In this document: piece by piece, positions 35,335 to 45,831 of the stretch | Layout: each line of letters opens with the position of its first letter | Position numbering within the stretch: position 1 is the first letter of the stretch | Origin: Cubamyces lactineus | Lineage: Eukaryota > Basidiomycota > Agaricomycetes > Polyporales > Polyporaceae | Assembly (NCBI GenBank): GCA_022376465.1 | Contig: JACDTU010000010.1 | Span: 496,001 to 560,000, forward strand | Direction of reading: 5' to 3' | DNA: 64,000 nucleotides | Notes under the pieces: model-generated | Database searches by the model: none | Seen by the model: the letters and a program-made list of their open reading frames with translations, nothing else | Told to the model about the DNA's origin: nothing | Program-made: the position numbers and the translations under genes

Positions 35335-38300
35335 ATCACCTGCCAAATGACACATTCTACGCTGTTATCTGTTGTACGTTGAAAGGTATGTACCCTTTCG
35401 TGAGCTTTGCGGATTGTCTGACGAAGGAATAGTAGTGATGCCGAGAACCCGTCAATGCAACCGGAACGGAACTCACTGATTACGAAGAAGGCCCTGGACG
35501 GACGCTTGAGGCGAATATCCCGTCGATGCTGTATCTATACCGCCCCGCTGTCTCTGTTATCGTCGTCGTCGCCGCACTGCTGTTGTTATCGTTGACGCTG
35601 TTGTACATCTGCTAGCAGTTGTGCTGTATCTATCGAATGTCGAATACTGCCCGTTATTTGTAACAAGTGCTAAGGCCCAGCGAGGGTTGTGAATATGTCG
35701 AGGGTGTCATATCCGGTTATTTGGACGTCTAAATTCTGACGCCCCTCCTGATCTATACATAGATAGGTCAGTATCATACTGTAATTCTTCGACCAATGCT
35801 CAGCTCACAAGTCTTCTGCCGCAGCCATGTATATGGGCCCCGTGTCGTTGATGGATACTCACAGCTGCATAGTGACTAGCCTGGTGTCTTGGGCATCTGA
35901 CGGTGTCTTCCCGCCCTCAAGCCGATTGCTGAAGCTCGGTAATATGTTGGGCATCACGGACTAACAGGCTCGCAGTCGTGCAGCACGACACGGAGTCGCT
36001 GGGAGAAGGCCGCTCAAACAAGCGAAGTGTATCAGCCCGCGCCCACTGTCACTCTTGATGATTCTGGGTTTGCTTCAGTGCATGGAATGCAGGGTGTTCC
36101 TCTACCTAGGTCGAGGTGAGCGAATTTATGCACAGAGCCAATATGTCACTTACCTTCAAAGTCCAACAGGGTTGATAGTTGGCACCCTATGTCCGGGCAA
36201 TGTACCGCACGGGATCGATCGACCCTGTGATATGTGCATTTCTTCGAGGAGAATCGTCAGAAGGCCTGCGAGCAACATCACCTCCGTCCGCGGAGCGTTC
36301 GTCCCATTAGCTTCAGGGTTGCCCTCGGGAGCGCTGTAGTCGAGGGCGTTTTAGCCACAACGACAACGCGGCCTCTTCCTCAAGTAGGCTTCTGACAGTG
36401 GCGGCCGCTACGGTAATGTTCCACATCGGATTCTATAACGACGAGTAGCTCATCACCCCGCCCAGAAAAGCAACTACGCGTCCCGCTATAGAGCCCGCAG
36501 GCCCTAGAAGTCGACCCTAGAAGCCCCATGGCGTCAGACACACAGACGTTCTCCCTTGCTAATACCGCACCGGACGCCCGCACGTAGTCTCAAACGCGAC
36601 CCGGGCATTGACTGAACCCTCCGCGCGCGACGTGGGCACCGACGCTAACAGCGAGCATTTGACGTCCTCGTTCCCAGGACCTGCCGACCCTTCTGCGCGG
36701 GTCCTGGGCTTGCGCTGGCCCGAGTGGGAGATTGGATAGCGGGAAGAGGCACTGCTACGTCTACCCTGGATTACGACAGCTGCAGAGCCTGTCTGGGAGT
36801 TGCGACGTGCATCTTCGGAGGAGGGCGACACAGCTCGGCGCTGCGGGGTGCTTCGACCTGTGCACCGAAGACGTACGTACGTGCGCAGGCCGAGGCAGGT
36901 TCGCGGTCCTACTGTTGTAACAGACAGAGTATAGCAGCTTTCACAGCAGCAGCCCTTGGCAGCAACGGTCGTAACGTAACGGATGTCTGAAGGGTGGCCC
37001 GAGATCGCTATGTCCTTTGTTTTCGCACTTGCGCAGCCGCCAAGGATACAATCCACTCGACCCAACTAGTCCAGGCGTCATCGAGAAGCTCCCCTGCGGG
37101 GCGTCTATTCCAAGCCATCGCCCCGACCGACCGAACGATGCACAGAGCACAGTCGTACATCGCAAATGACTCCATTCCGCTGAACTTCGCTTACATACAA
37201 TGCGAGGCAACCGTCCAGACGTCCAACGTCCCGCAGAAGCCATGCGAACGATCGGCCTCGCCCCCCAGAGCGCGCAGTCGAACGCACCGTCGTCGCAAAC
37301 CGGAGAAGTGGTGTCATACTCCAAAACTTCACGGCATCCGCAGCTTGTTGGGTCGTACGCGCGGCCGATGGTAACCACCTCCCGAAGTGGTGGCTGGTGC
37401 CTCGAAGTTCGTTCGTATTGAGACGCCAAAGAAGCTCGGCGTAGGTATGTTGCGTACCGACCTGCGCTCGTCTGAGGACGATAGATACCGCGCCCGATGA
37501 CGTGTACAGCGTGAACGTTCTCCATTGCGCGAGACATCCTGGTTATTGGACATTGCACGGAAAGGAGAGGCACATCGAGGCGTGACCCTGTAAACGAATG
37601 TCTTCCCCCCGGTGGCAGACACTGCGAACATCGCACACAGCCCAAGAGAACCAGCCTGCAATGCGTGCGGATCCGTGACTTCGCACGCCAAACCCATGTT
37701 CGCAGCACACGAGCCGGAGCGCGATATGCGCCAGGACATGCGGAGGCTCGCTCGTGTGCACAGCGTCAGAATCGTGATCACGTATCGGTTGAGAATCCCC
37801 ATACGGAGGACGCGCGACGGACGACGGGAAGGAGAGCGTCGCCCGTGCGCGCCCCGGAGCGAGCTGCTGATTTGTCAATAAAACTGCTGCTAGCCGCCGT
37901 GAACGCCGTCAAGCTGTCAACCGCCCGACAGTTCCGACATATCAAATGGTGCGTCTGCGCCGAATGTATCGCGCGAGCCCGCACACACCCCGTGCAGCCC
38001 ATGCGCCCGCCTCGATGTGTTCCGCATATGAGCGTCTTCTGCAGGAGAAACGTCCCCCCTGCGGTTCTAGTTGTTGACAATTCGCAGAGAGGGTGCTAGG
38101 AGCCGCGAAAAGTCCGGATGACGGGGCGTTTTGATACATTGGGATATGTTGCTCCGAGCCGCGTCCATTCTCCGTTTCTTCTTCGTGTTGCCGACCCGTC
38201 TTAATTGAGCGCGATCGAGAGAGAGGGCGAGGACAGCAGAAGTGATGAGAGGATGCCAAGCAGGGGCGACCGGGAAGCTCATCTAGCCGGTGTCAAAGGA

Positions 38301-41300
38301 TAGCTCGATTATCGAGCTCACGAGGCACGTCGCGCGACGTCATATCACAATTATGAAGAAGATGTCGGGAGGTCGGGGAGTCGGGACCCGTCCGGGGAAG
38401 GACCAGGTGGTAGTAGAACTACCAGAAGGCGGAGCGGGATCGCTCGACGCAGCAAACTCCGGAGTGTCCCCGGGTACATCTGCGCCGAACGGGCACAGAC
38501 GCACCCGGGGTTGGCTGGAGGCACGGCTTCGGTCCTACATCAGCGGAGTTCGCTTTGGCGAGCGACATGGCGATCAGGTACGCTAGGTCGAGAAGAGGGC
38601 GGGGGAAGGGTCGCATCGCCATGGCAGTTCGGCCCTGGGACGTACGGGGAGTTGTAAGCAGCAGCAGACCCGGACAGATGAGGGACCAGAGCAAATACCG
38701 TGCAGGTGGAGCACGAAGCCCGACGTCCGGAGTGCAAATGGGGGGTCCGACTCTCAGGAATCATACGCGACAGGACCCGCTGTACGGCAGCTGCGGGGTT
38801 CGCGTGGTATGTCGTGAGCAGACGAGACGTAAGTACGTACCTGGCGATTGAATCTCCCGTAACGTCATGTTTCGCCTGAGTTATGTCGCGACCGGGCTGC
38901 AGGCGCTTCTCGGGCCTACGCCAGGTTGAGATGAGTAAGTGAGGCGTATGATTCAGATAGGATGCGACCATGGCAGTCGCACGATGGATAAGTGGGATAC
39001 GTAACGTCGACTAAATCAATGCATGAGCGACACCCGCAAGACCCGGAATCAGTCACAGGACGAACACTCACTGCTCGAGGGCGAGAAAAAAAGTCCCAGA
39101 TAGCCATGGTCTGCGCGGGCACGGGCCAAACGTCGTTTGCGTAACCTGGCAGGCTGGCAGGATGGGGGTGTCAAGCTAAGGGGCGAGCTGCAGCACACTG
39201 CTCCTGCTAGGGCGCGGCACAGCCAAAAGCTCCGTGGTGCAGACGTAGCGCGCCACCATGCTGCAAATGTCCATCCGGGTTCAGGGCAAGGGTCGGCCCC
39301 GCGCCCCGTGGGTATTGCGCCCGATAGGCCAGCGTCCGATGCGGTCTTTCGCGCTCGGTATCGGGCAGCGCACCGAGTGCGATTGGCTAAGCGAGAGCGT
39401 GCCTGCGATCTGACAGGTCCGGGCAGTTAGGCTCCAGCAGGGGTGTCCTTTGCGTATGTCAAGTGTGGGTTACGCGCGAGAGTCCAGCTGCCGCAGGTAC
39501 ACCTGATATGCGCACCGATGATCATTGGCACGAGTATTAGGGCGTTGACAGGACAATAGGAGGTGCGATTGACATATGGGACATGGTTTGCAGGCAGTTG
39601 ATGTTGACAACTTCGCAGCGAGCGGCCAAGGGCCAAATTATATTTGTAATCTGCGGTGCGGAAGCAGTGAGCACATGGATGCAAAAACTCGTAGGATGGT
39701 AGAGAAGGCGATATACCTTACATGGATCGCGCCCGCCTCGAATTCGCCGTTCGTTTTCAATGGAAGCTTCGTGGTGTTTCGGCAAATGTCCGGCCGCATC
39801 GCTGGCCGGAAGCTTGATAATTGCACTGGGTAGCCGTTTTTGACCCGCAAGACATGCCAGAGATTCTCGACACTAGAAGCAAAGCTCCCGAACAGCGGAG
39901 AGTTCTCAATAGACTGATCAGCGCTCTAAGTGTATGGACTGCCCGTCTTTACGTCCTGTAAGCCAGTTGGAGCCACCAGGACGATCCCAGGGTAGAGTCG
40001 TCCCTGCGGGGCAGATTCGAGGGGCCTTCTCGGGGATGCCGAGAGTCACATATTCGCAGCTAGGACATGCCTATCGAGAAGGTGACCAAGCCGGTGGATT
40101 TTAACAGTCGCACATGAAGGCATGTCTATACGAGGCACAAGATTGGGCGAGATCAATTAGACTCCAGGAAAGGGTCCTCACGCTAGGGCTAGCGTGACCT
40201 TTACGCGACGCAATACAGTAGGCGCAACGTAGTGCGTCTGGACCTGCGCCTGGGCCCACCGTTTTAACGGGACTTTGCGACGGTCAATTGCTTATAGACA
40301 GGTGTGCAAAAGCCGGGGGCGGCGGTACGATCGTATTGGTCCTGGATATCGCCGAGACAAATTGTGGTTAGTGCGAGCGTTTGATGAGTCAAGTTGAAGC
40401 ACTGCCTACAACGGAAGGGGTATGCAGCATTCACGGACGCCTCAACGCCGCCGTCAAGAAAAGGACGGGTGTCGAGACCGGCGGTTGAATAGCGAAGATG
40501 TTGCTGGGTTGAACACATCAAGCACCGGCGAGACCGTACACGTACAGATAGCGAAGAAGCGGGGATTGCGCAGCGCACTAGAACCAGTTGCGTGACCTCT
40601 GTGCTGATGACCTTGGGTTGTGTTGAAATGAGATGAGGCAATGCCTGTAATTCGGTGTGTTCCTAAACCAAAAGGGGCTCGCCTTCGCGCCCCGCTGGGG
40701 TGGGAGGCACTGTGGTGGGTGACGAGAAGCGTCAGGAGTGCATAACAGACGCAACCAAGATCAGTGATGCTCGAGATAGCTGGCAGGGTGGTCGGGAAGC
40801 CAGTGAATGCGCAGCGGGGTGGTCCATGCCGGAGCATCAGCTCGTGCTGATATGCTGAGGCATGGTAGGGTCCTGTGTGCACCTGCAGCGGAAGAAGCTG
40901 ACGACGGAGGACGGGATATTTTGGAACCAGGGACTTACTTACAAACACCCGCGGATGTCCGATGTATGGATCTTTTTCGAACGGCGAGACTGGTCGTGCA
41001 TGCCCTCATGGGCGTCCGTGTGGCCGGCGTGGATGCACCGGGGCTTCGCACAGATTTTTGCGGCCACATGAACGAGCTGGGCGAAGAAAACGATGCTGGA
41101 GGGTGTGCTGGACGAGGAAACGGGTGTGTAGGAAAAGCAAGCGAGATCGCGATAGAGATGATAGGAGAAGAAGGAAGCGTCGGAAGGCTAAATGGTTCCT
41201 TTGGTGGATTCTGCCGTCGGGTTCCTGTGTAGAACGAGGCTGAGGCTGCTTCGTGTGGGAGGGGAGGCTGCAGATGGCGAAGGGGAAGCCCGGGGAGGAA

Positions 41301-41418
41301 GACGAGGACGGGGGGCGTGATCAGCTCCCCTCCAGCCTCAGCCTCAGCCTGCACTCGCTTCTTGGTTCGCCTTGACGCCGGGCCGCACACCGGCGCCTCT
41401 TTCCTCTCTCAGTCTCCC
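35335..41418. other. long stretch with no confirmed gene (6.1 kb)
   Basis: Open frames such as 36941-37708 minus (255 codons) are Arg/Cys/Ser-rich, show no domain and overlap equally long frames on the other strand, so I treat them as chance. No LTRs, tRNAs or conserved motifs were seen. The last 150 bases before 41419 are probably the promoter of the acetyltransferase gene. Confidence 0.45.
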
Positions 41419-42102
41419 ATGTCCGACTCCCGTCCCTCCCCATCGCGAGTCTCCTTCGCGTCCGTCACTCCCAACAACATCGGTGCGTCTCTCCTCTCTC
41501 CAGCCAAGATGCGCGATAGCGAACACACCACCAGGGACCGTGCGGAAACTCAACTCCGTCCTCTTTCCCATCAAGTACAGCGAAAAGTTCTACAACGACA
41601 TCGTCCAGCCAAATGTAGAGGACTTTTGCCAGCTGAGTACGCGTCTCTGCTTTCCCGTACCATCCACGCGTCCTTTTGAGCTCCAGTCGCAGTCTACTAC
41701 AATGACATACCCGTCGGGACCATGTGTTGTCGGATTGAGGTCAAGGACGACCAGGCCAAACTCTACCTCATGACTCTGGCGGTGCTAGCGGTGAGTCTCG
41801 CTCGTATCGCAATCTCGCGTATTCTGACTATCCTCGGAATAACGCAGGCGTATCGTTCCAGAGGGATCGGATCTCAGAGCCTCCAGCATCTCATCGACAC
41901 CGCCGCCGCCCACGCGAAGCCCAAAATCAACGCGATCTATCTCCACGTCCAGGTCTCGAATGGCGACGCGAAGCGTTTCTACGAGCGCCACGGCTTCAAG
42001 GAGGTTGGCCTGTACGAGAACTACTACAAGAAGATCACGCCACACGACGCGTGGATCTTGCAGCGAGACATCGAGCCGACCAGCGGGTCGGACGGCAAGT
42101 GA
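41419..42102 (+). CDS. N-alpha-acetyltransferase, NAA50/San type (GNAT fold)
   Basis: This enzyme transfers acetyl from acetyl-CoA to protein N-termini and, in characterised systems, associates with the NatA complex at the ribosome and is needed for sister-chromatid cohesion. Exons are 41419-41482, 41535-41636, 41693-41790 and 41848-42102, with GT-AG introns and all frames kept, giving 172 residues. The acetyl-CoA-binding motif R-x-x-G-x-G is seen as RSRGIGS at the start of exon 4. VLFPIKYSEKFYNDIV, MTLAVLAAYRSRG, IYLHVQVSNGDAKRFYERHGF and ENYYKKITPHDAW match the NAA50 pattern, including the Tyr-rich peptide-binding region. The length is normal for the family. The start is the ATG heading a short N-terminal tail. 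Other GNAT families lack the YYKKI...DAW end, so this call is firm. Confidence 0.92.
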
Positions 42103-42472
42103 GAGGACGCGTGCGGATCCACTTCTTTTCTCATGCACCCCGGAGTGTCGTAGTCCACTCCAGCGCATGTATTCCACGGTTGAGCGAGATAGTAAGATAC
42201 ATTTAGTGCGAATCTACGCAAACTACAGCAAGGCTAACGACCCCGGTCTCCCGCCGTGCAGTACTGTCCATATCAGCGATACTTTTACAATGATTGTATC
42301 AATACACCAAAGACACCAGTGGGCGCATAACATAAAGCAAGACGCGGAAACGTAGGCTAAGTCTTGTGCCGACAATTAGTGGGTGTAGATTCTGCCGGAC
42401 GACGGGTCAGTGGCGCAGTTCGGACGGACGTGGTGGCGCGCAACGTACAAGGTATCAACAACCCAAGGCCGC
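42103..42472. other. convergent intergenic gap
   Basis: These 370 bases lie between the 3' ends of the acetyltransferase (plus) and the zinc-finger gene (minus). Nothing is seen beyond probable 3' untranslated sequence of both. Confidence 0.6.
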
Positions 42473-43361
42473 TCATGAAGTGTTCTCGTCGATGCCGCAC
42501 CGTTTGACGAGCTGCGGGGAAACGGGGCCATCAGCTTCTATCCCACGAAGATGCACGGACGACGACATGTGTACGTACCTGATGCCTCTTCAGCGCATCC
42601 TTCCGCGTGAAGGTCTTCCCGCACCCGCCGTTGCAGAAGAACGGCTTCTCGCCCGTGTGCGTGTCGCGGTGTCTCTTTAGGTCGTGCTGGCGGTTAAAGG
42701 ACAGCGCGCACATGTCGCACGCGAACGGACGCGGTGGCGACGCGGGGTATTGCGACGCGTTGAGCTGTTGCGCGTATGCGGCCTGAGAAGCGTACTGCGC
42801 GGTCGCCATGTTGGACATCGCCGAGGGCGCCTGCGGGGATGACGACTGTGGCGCGCCGTACGAGTGGCCCATCGCTTGCGTCTGTGCGTACGCGTGCGAG
42901 GGCGAGTGCGGGATGCCATGTGAGGAGGAGTGCGAATGCGAGGTCGAGTGCGAGTGCGAATGTGAATGCGAGTGCGAGAAGGAGTGCGAGTGCGAACGGC
43001 TGGGGACGTGCCCGCCTGGGCTCCCGTGGTGGCCTTCTACGGGATACGTGCCGTATTGCGACATGGAGATGGACGAACGCCGGTCCGAGGTCGGGATGTG
43101 TGTGGGGTACATCTGGTTGTCGTTGAGCTGATACTGCGCTGCGATCGCCTGTGCCTGCGCGGACATGGCGTCGTAGGAGTGCATGGGCTGGGTCTGGCTC
43201 GTCGTCCGGATGGAGGTGTGCGCTTGGTACGCGGACGGGGAGTAGTGGTCCTGCGAGGTCACGTAGCCGGAGGGGTATTGGCCACCGGCGTTGGACCACT
43301 GTGGCGCGAGGGCGGCGACGTTCGCGCCTGGGGGATATTGCTGAGCGCGTCGGTCGGCCAT
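42473..43361 (-). CDS. C2H2-type zinc-finger protein with His/Ser-rich linker
   Basis: This is a putative DNA-binding nuclear regulator of 273 residues. Exon 1 is 43361-42579 and exon 2 is 42511-42473, with a 67-nt GT-AG intron. The N-terminal 170 residues are rich in Gln, Ser, Tyr and His, with a long alternating His-Ser run. Two fingers follow. The first is CDMC...HRDTH with C-x2-C-x12-H-x3-H spacing. After the classic TGEKPF linker comes a second finger, CNGGC...KRHQLVKRC. The second has C-x3-C-x12-H and takes its fourth ligand as Cys, five residues on, encoded by the tiny second exon. If the intron were read through, the finger would lack that ligand, which supports the splice. The protein ends 5 residues later. 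The target genes are unknown. Confidence 0.88.
42926..42999 (-). repeat. hexanucleotide coding repeat (His-Ser run)
   Basis: Imperfect GCGAGT-type units (plus strand) encode alternating His and Ser in the zinc-finger protein on the minus strand. The other strand gives an artificial Cys-Glu run. Confidence 0.85.
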
Positions 43362-45812
43362 GGTGGATCAAGAAGACAGGCGAGACGAGCGAACACAAGC
43401 GGTGCAGAGAGTGAGGAATAGGAGTAGGAGCACGATCGCCATTCATATGTAGTCTCAGAAGGCGCTGACCCCAGAGGGCGCGCACATACTCAGGCACAAT
43501 CGCTCACTGCCACAAAGCGATGGGTTCGGAGCTCGAGCTCGAGAGGCGCGAGCCGTTACGACAAGAAACTGACAAAATCCGGGAGGGCAAAACGAGTAAA
43601 GTGCAATAACACTGATCTGTCATACGATGAATGATGCCGTGCCATCGCGGCGCGCTCCCTTAACGAGTTAGGCTCTATGGTTGATTCTGGCTTATTACTC
43701 AAGGGCTTTATGGCGCGCAGAACGGTAACGCAGGAAAATACGCCCTTGGAGGCCCGCCGCGCAAATACCCTTCAATCTAGCCTATACGGGTCGCGTCGTC
43801 TGCCCCCGATCATCTCTGGCAACTAGTCGGCCAGGAACGCGCGATCACTATGACCCGGAAGGCCGAAACCCTCTCTCGCTCCCGCACATTCCGAGCGTTT
43901 TGCGTGCGCGGTCCGGCGACGACATCATATCCCCCTCCACGCTCGACACCACCGCACCGCGCGCGATGACTGCATCCGACCAACCGCGCGCCCGGTTTCA
44001 TAGCATCGTGTCTACTCAACTCCAGACCGCCCTTCGCGAATTCGAAGTAATGATGTGGACGGCGACGGCGACGACCCCGCGCAGCTGCTGCCCAACGCCG
44101 AGCCGAGATGGTCGGCGCCAGCTTGGGTTCTCCTCCGCAGCGGCCTCTCCCGTCGCCTGCTTCCTGACAGCTCCTGCCTAAGCAGCCTGTCCCCCTGATC
44201 ACGCCCGCAGGCCAGGGTGCGTGCATGGCATGGTGACGGAGGCGAGATGCTGACAACCCGCTTAAGATTCAGCTGACAAGATGGCCGCTCGCTCCCTCGC
44301 CCGCCCGCTCGTCAGGTTTAGCTTGAAATGTAATCTCTGAACGGGAGCCTGGATGCCTGGAAGAAGCCCCCCCCCTCCCCTTCATCATGATGGGATAGCC
44401 CCGAGGAATGCGTAACTCGCGGGCGCGCACGTCAGGCTAGCCCCCGACAGCTCGCCCGTGTTATTCAAACGCGCCGGATTGACATCATTCATATCGGGCG
44501 GCGCGGGCGTGCGGTCGTCCGCTGGATCAGGGTTGCGAACCTTGCGAGCCCGCCCCGAGAAGTACAGTAGCGGCTGACCTTACGCGAGCGCACGCGTCTA
44601 ATTTACGGCACCATGCCTTGAGCTTTGTGTCGTTGCCGCCACCACTGCCGGCGTGGCGTCAGGCTGGCGTCTACTGCGCCCACCGACGAGGCACAGTGTA
44701 CGACCGCCTGGCCATGCTCTGACAACGGCTACGGGTGAGCGAAAGGCGATAAATTACGGGCGTACCGACGTCCAGAGGGTACTCGAGCTGCGTAATTGTG
44801 GGTGCCTGGATGGCTTATCGGCGCTTGATGGATTATTGAGGGTGTTGGAGTCATCGCACTCGTGTTCGCGTTGTAGGCGAGCGCGTATAGGCTTTGGGTT
44901 GCGTCGAGGGAGGAGTCTCAGCGGCAGCCGCTCGGCATCAGCATACGGGAGAGGAGGATGAGATGCAATGATTCAGAAATGCTCGTCATGGAAAGAGGCC
45001 CGGATTGCAGAGAGGCATGATATGGGCCGAAATGGGCATGGCGGGGTGACAGAGCGCAGTACTGACACCACCTGAGCTGATCGTGGAGAATAAAACTCGA
45101 ATAATTTTGCTTTTTCGAGCTGGAAAATCGTTCAGGTACTCTGAACCATCCGATCAGTCTGCACCGGACCCTAGCCTGTTCATTGTATCGCCGATTGCAC
45201 GAGCAGATAAAGGGTGCCCTGTGATCTCAATTAGGGGAATTGACGCACCACGAGGGCGGAGGCTCGTCCAGATAGGCCTCTGTCGAGTTGAGAGAGCGAT
45301 ATGCGCTCAGGAGCGGGCTATTTGTCCTGTCCGCAGAGAACGAGGAGACACCAAGAATATCAAGGTGGGGGGATGGCCATCTGCGCAGGCCGTTAGTAGA
45401 CCGCAGCCACCAGCGCAGGGGCGGATGGCACTGGCACTGGCAGGCAGCGTCCCGGGGCCGGAGCGTGATCGTATGCGACGGTCCATGTTTGACTTCCCGA
45501 TATGGCATAAGCGCCATCACGCGCATGCGTCCGCGGAGTTGAAGCGCGCGGTTCGTTCGTTGGACTCTCCCCGACCACGCTCTCATCTGGCCCCGGTATT
45601 CCCGGCCTTTCGATTGCTCAGACGCACTCCTGGGCCCAGGTCGCCCTCTTCCTCCTCTTCCTTTCTTGCCGAGCAAAATCCGGTGCAGAACGTCCCGCCT
45701 CGGTGCCAGCTTAATTGGTTCACGTTCGGCACTGGCTCTCGCTCAGGCTGCGCTGCGGCCTTCCCTCCATGGTCGCTTCTCTGCCTATAGACTCGCCAGA
45801 CTCCGAAACATC
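43362..45812. other. divergent intergenic region (2.5 kb)
   Basis: The region lies between the start of the zinc-finger gene (minus) and DNA ligase I (plus). No gene was recognised. A C-rich run sits near 44370. The last 170 bases form a pyrimidine-rich leader of the ligase gene, described separately. Confidence 0.5.
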
Positions 45813-45831
45813 ATGGCCAAACGTTCTCTAG
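45543..45831 (+). promoter_or_regulatory. DNA ligase leader: in-frame extension and overlapping upstream ORF
   Basis: The frame of DNA ligase I stays open upstream of its ATG to a stop at 45540-45542. The last 50 codons before the ATG are rich in Arg, Ala, Leu and Ser and nearly free of acidic residues, ending YRLARLRNI, but contain no ATG. In another frame an ATG at 45769 opens a 20-codon upstream ORF that ends at 45831, overlapping the main start at 45813. A C/T-rich block at about 45646-45665 is a likely transcription start zone. Confidence 0.4.

Noticed and set aside
36941..37708. 255-codon minus-strand frame
   Set aside because: Arg/Cys/Ser-rich composition, no domain, and overlapping frames of similar length on both strands; judged chance.
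42808..43131. Plus-strand frame with a Cys-Glu dipeptide repeat, superficially metallothionein-like
   Set aside because: It is the exact antisense of the His-Ser run of the C2H2 zinc-finger gene, which has proper domains and splice sites on the minus strand.
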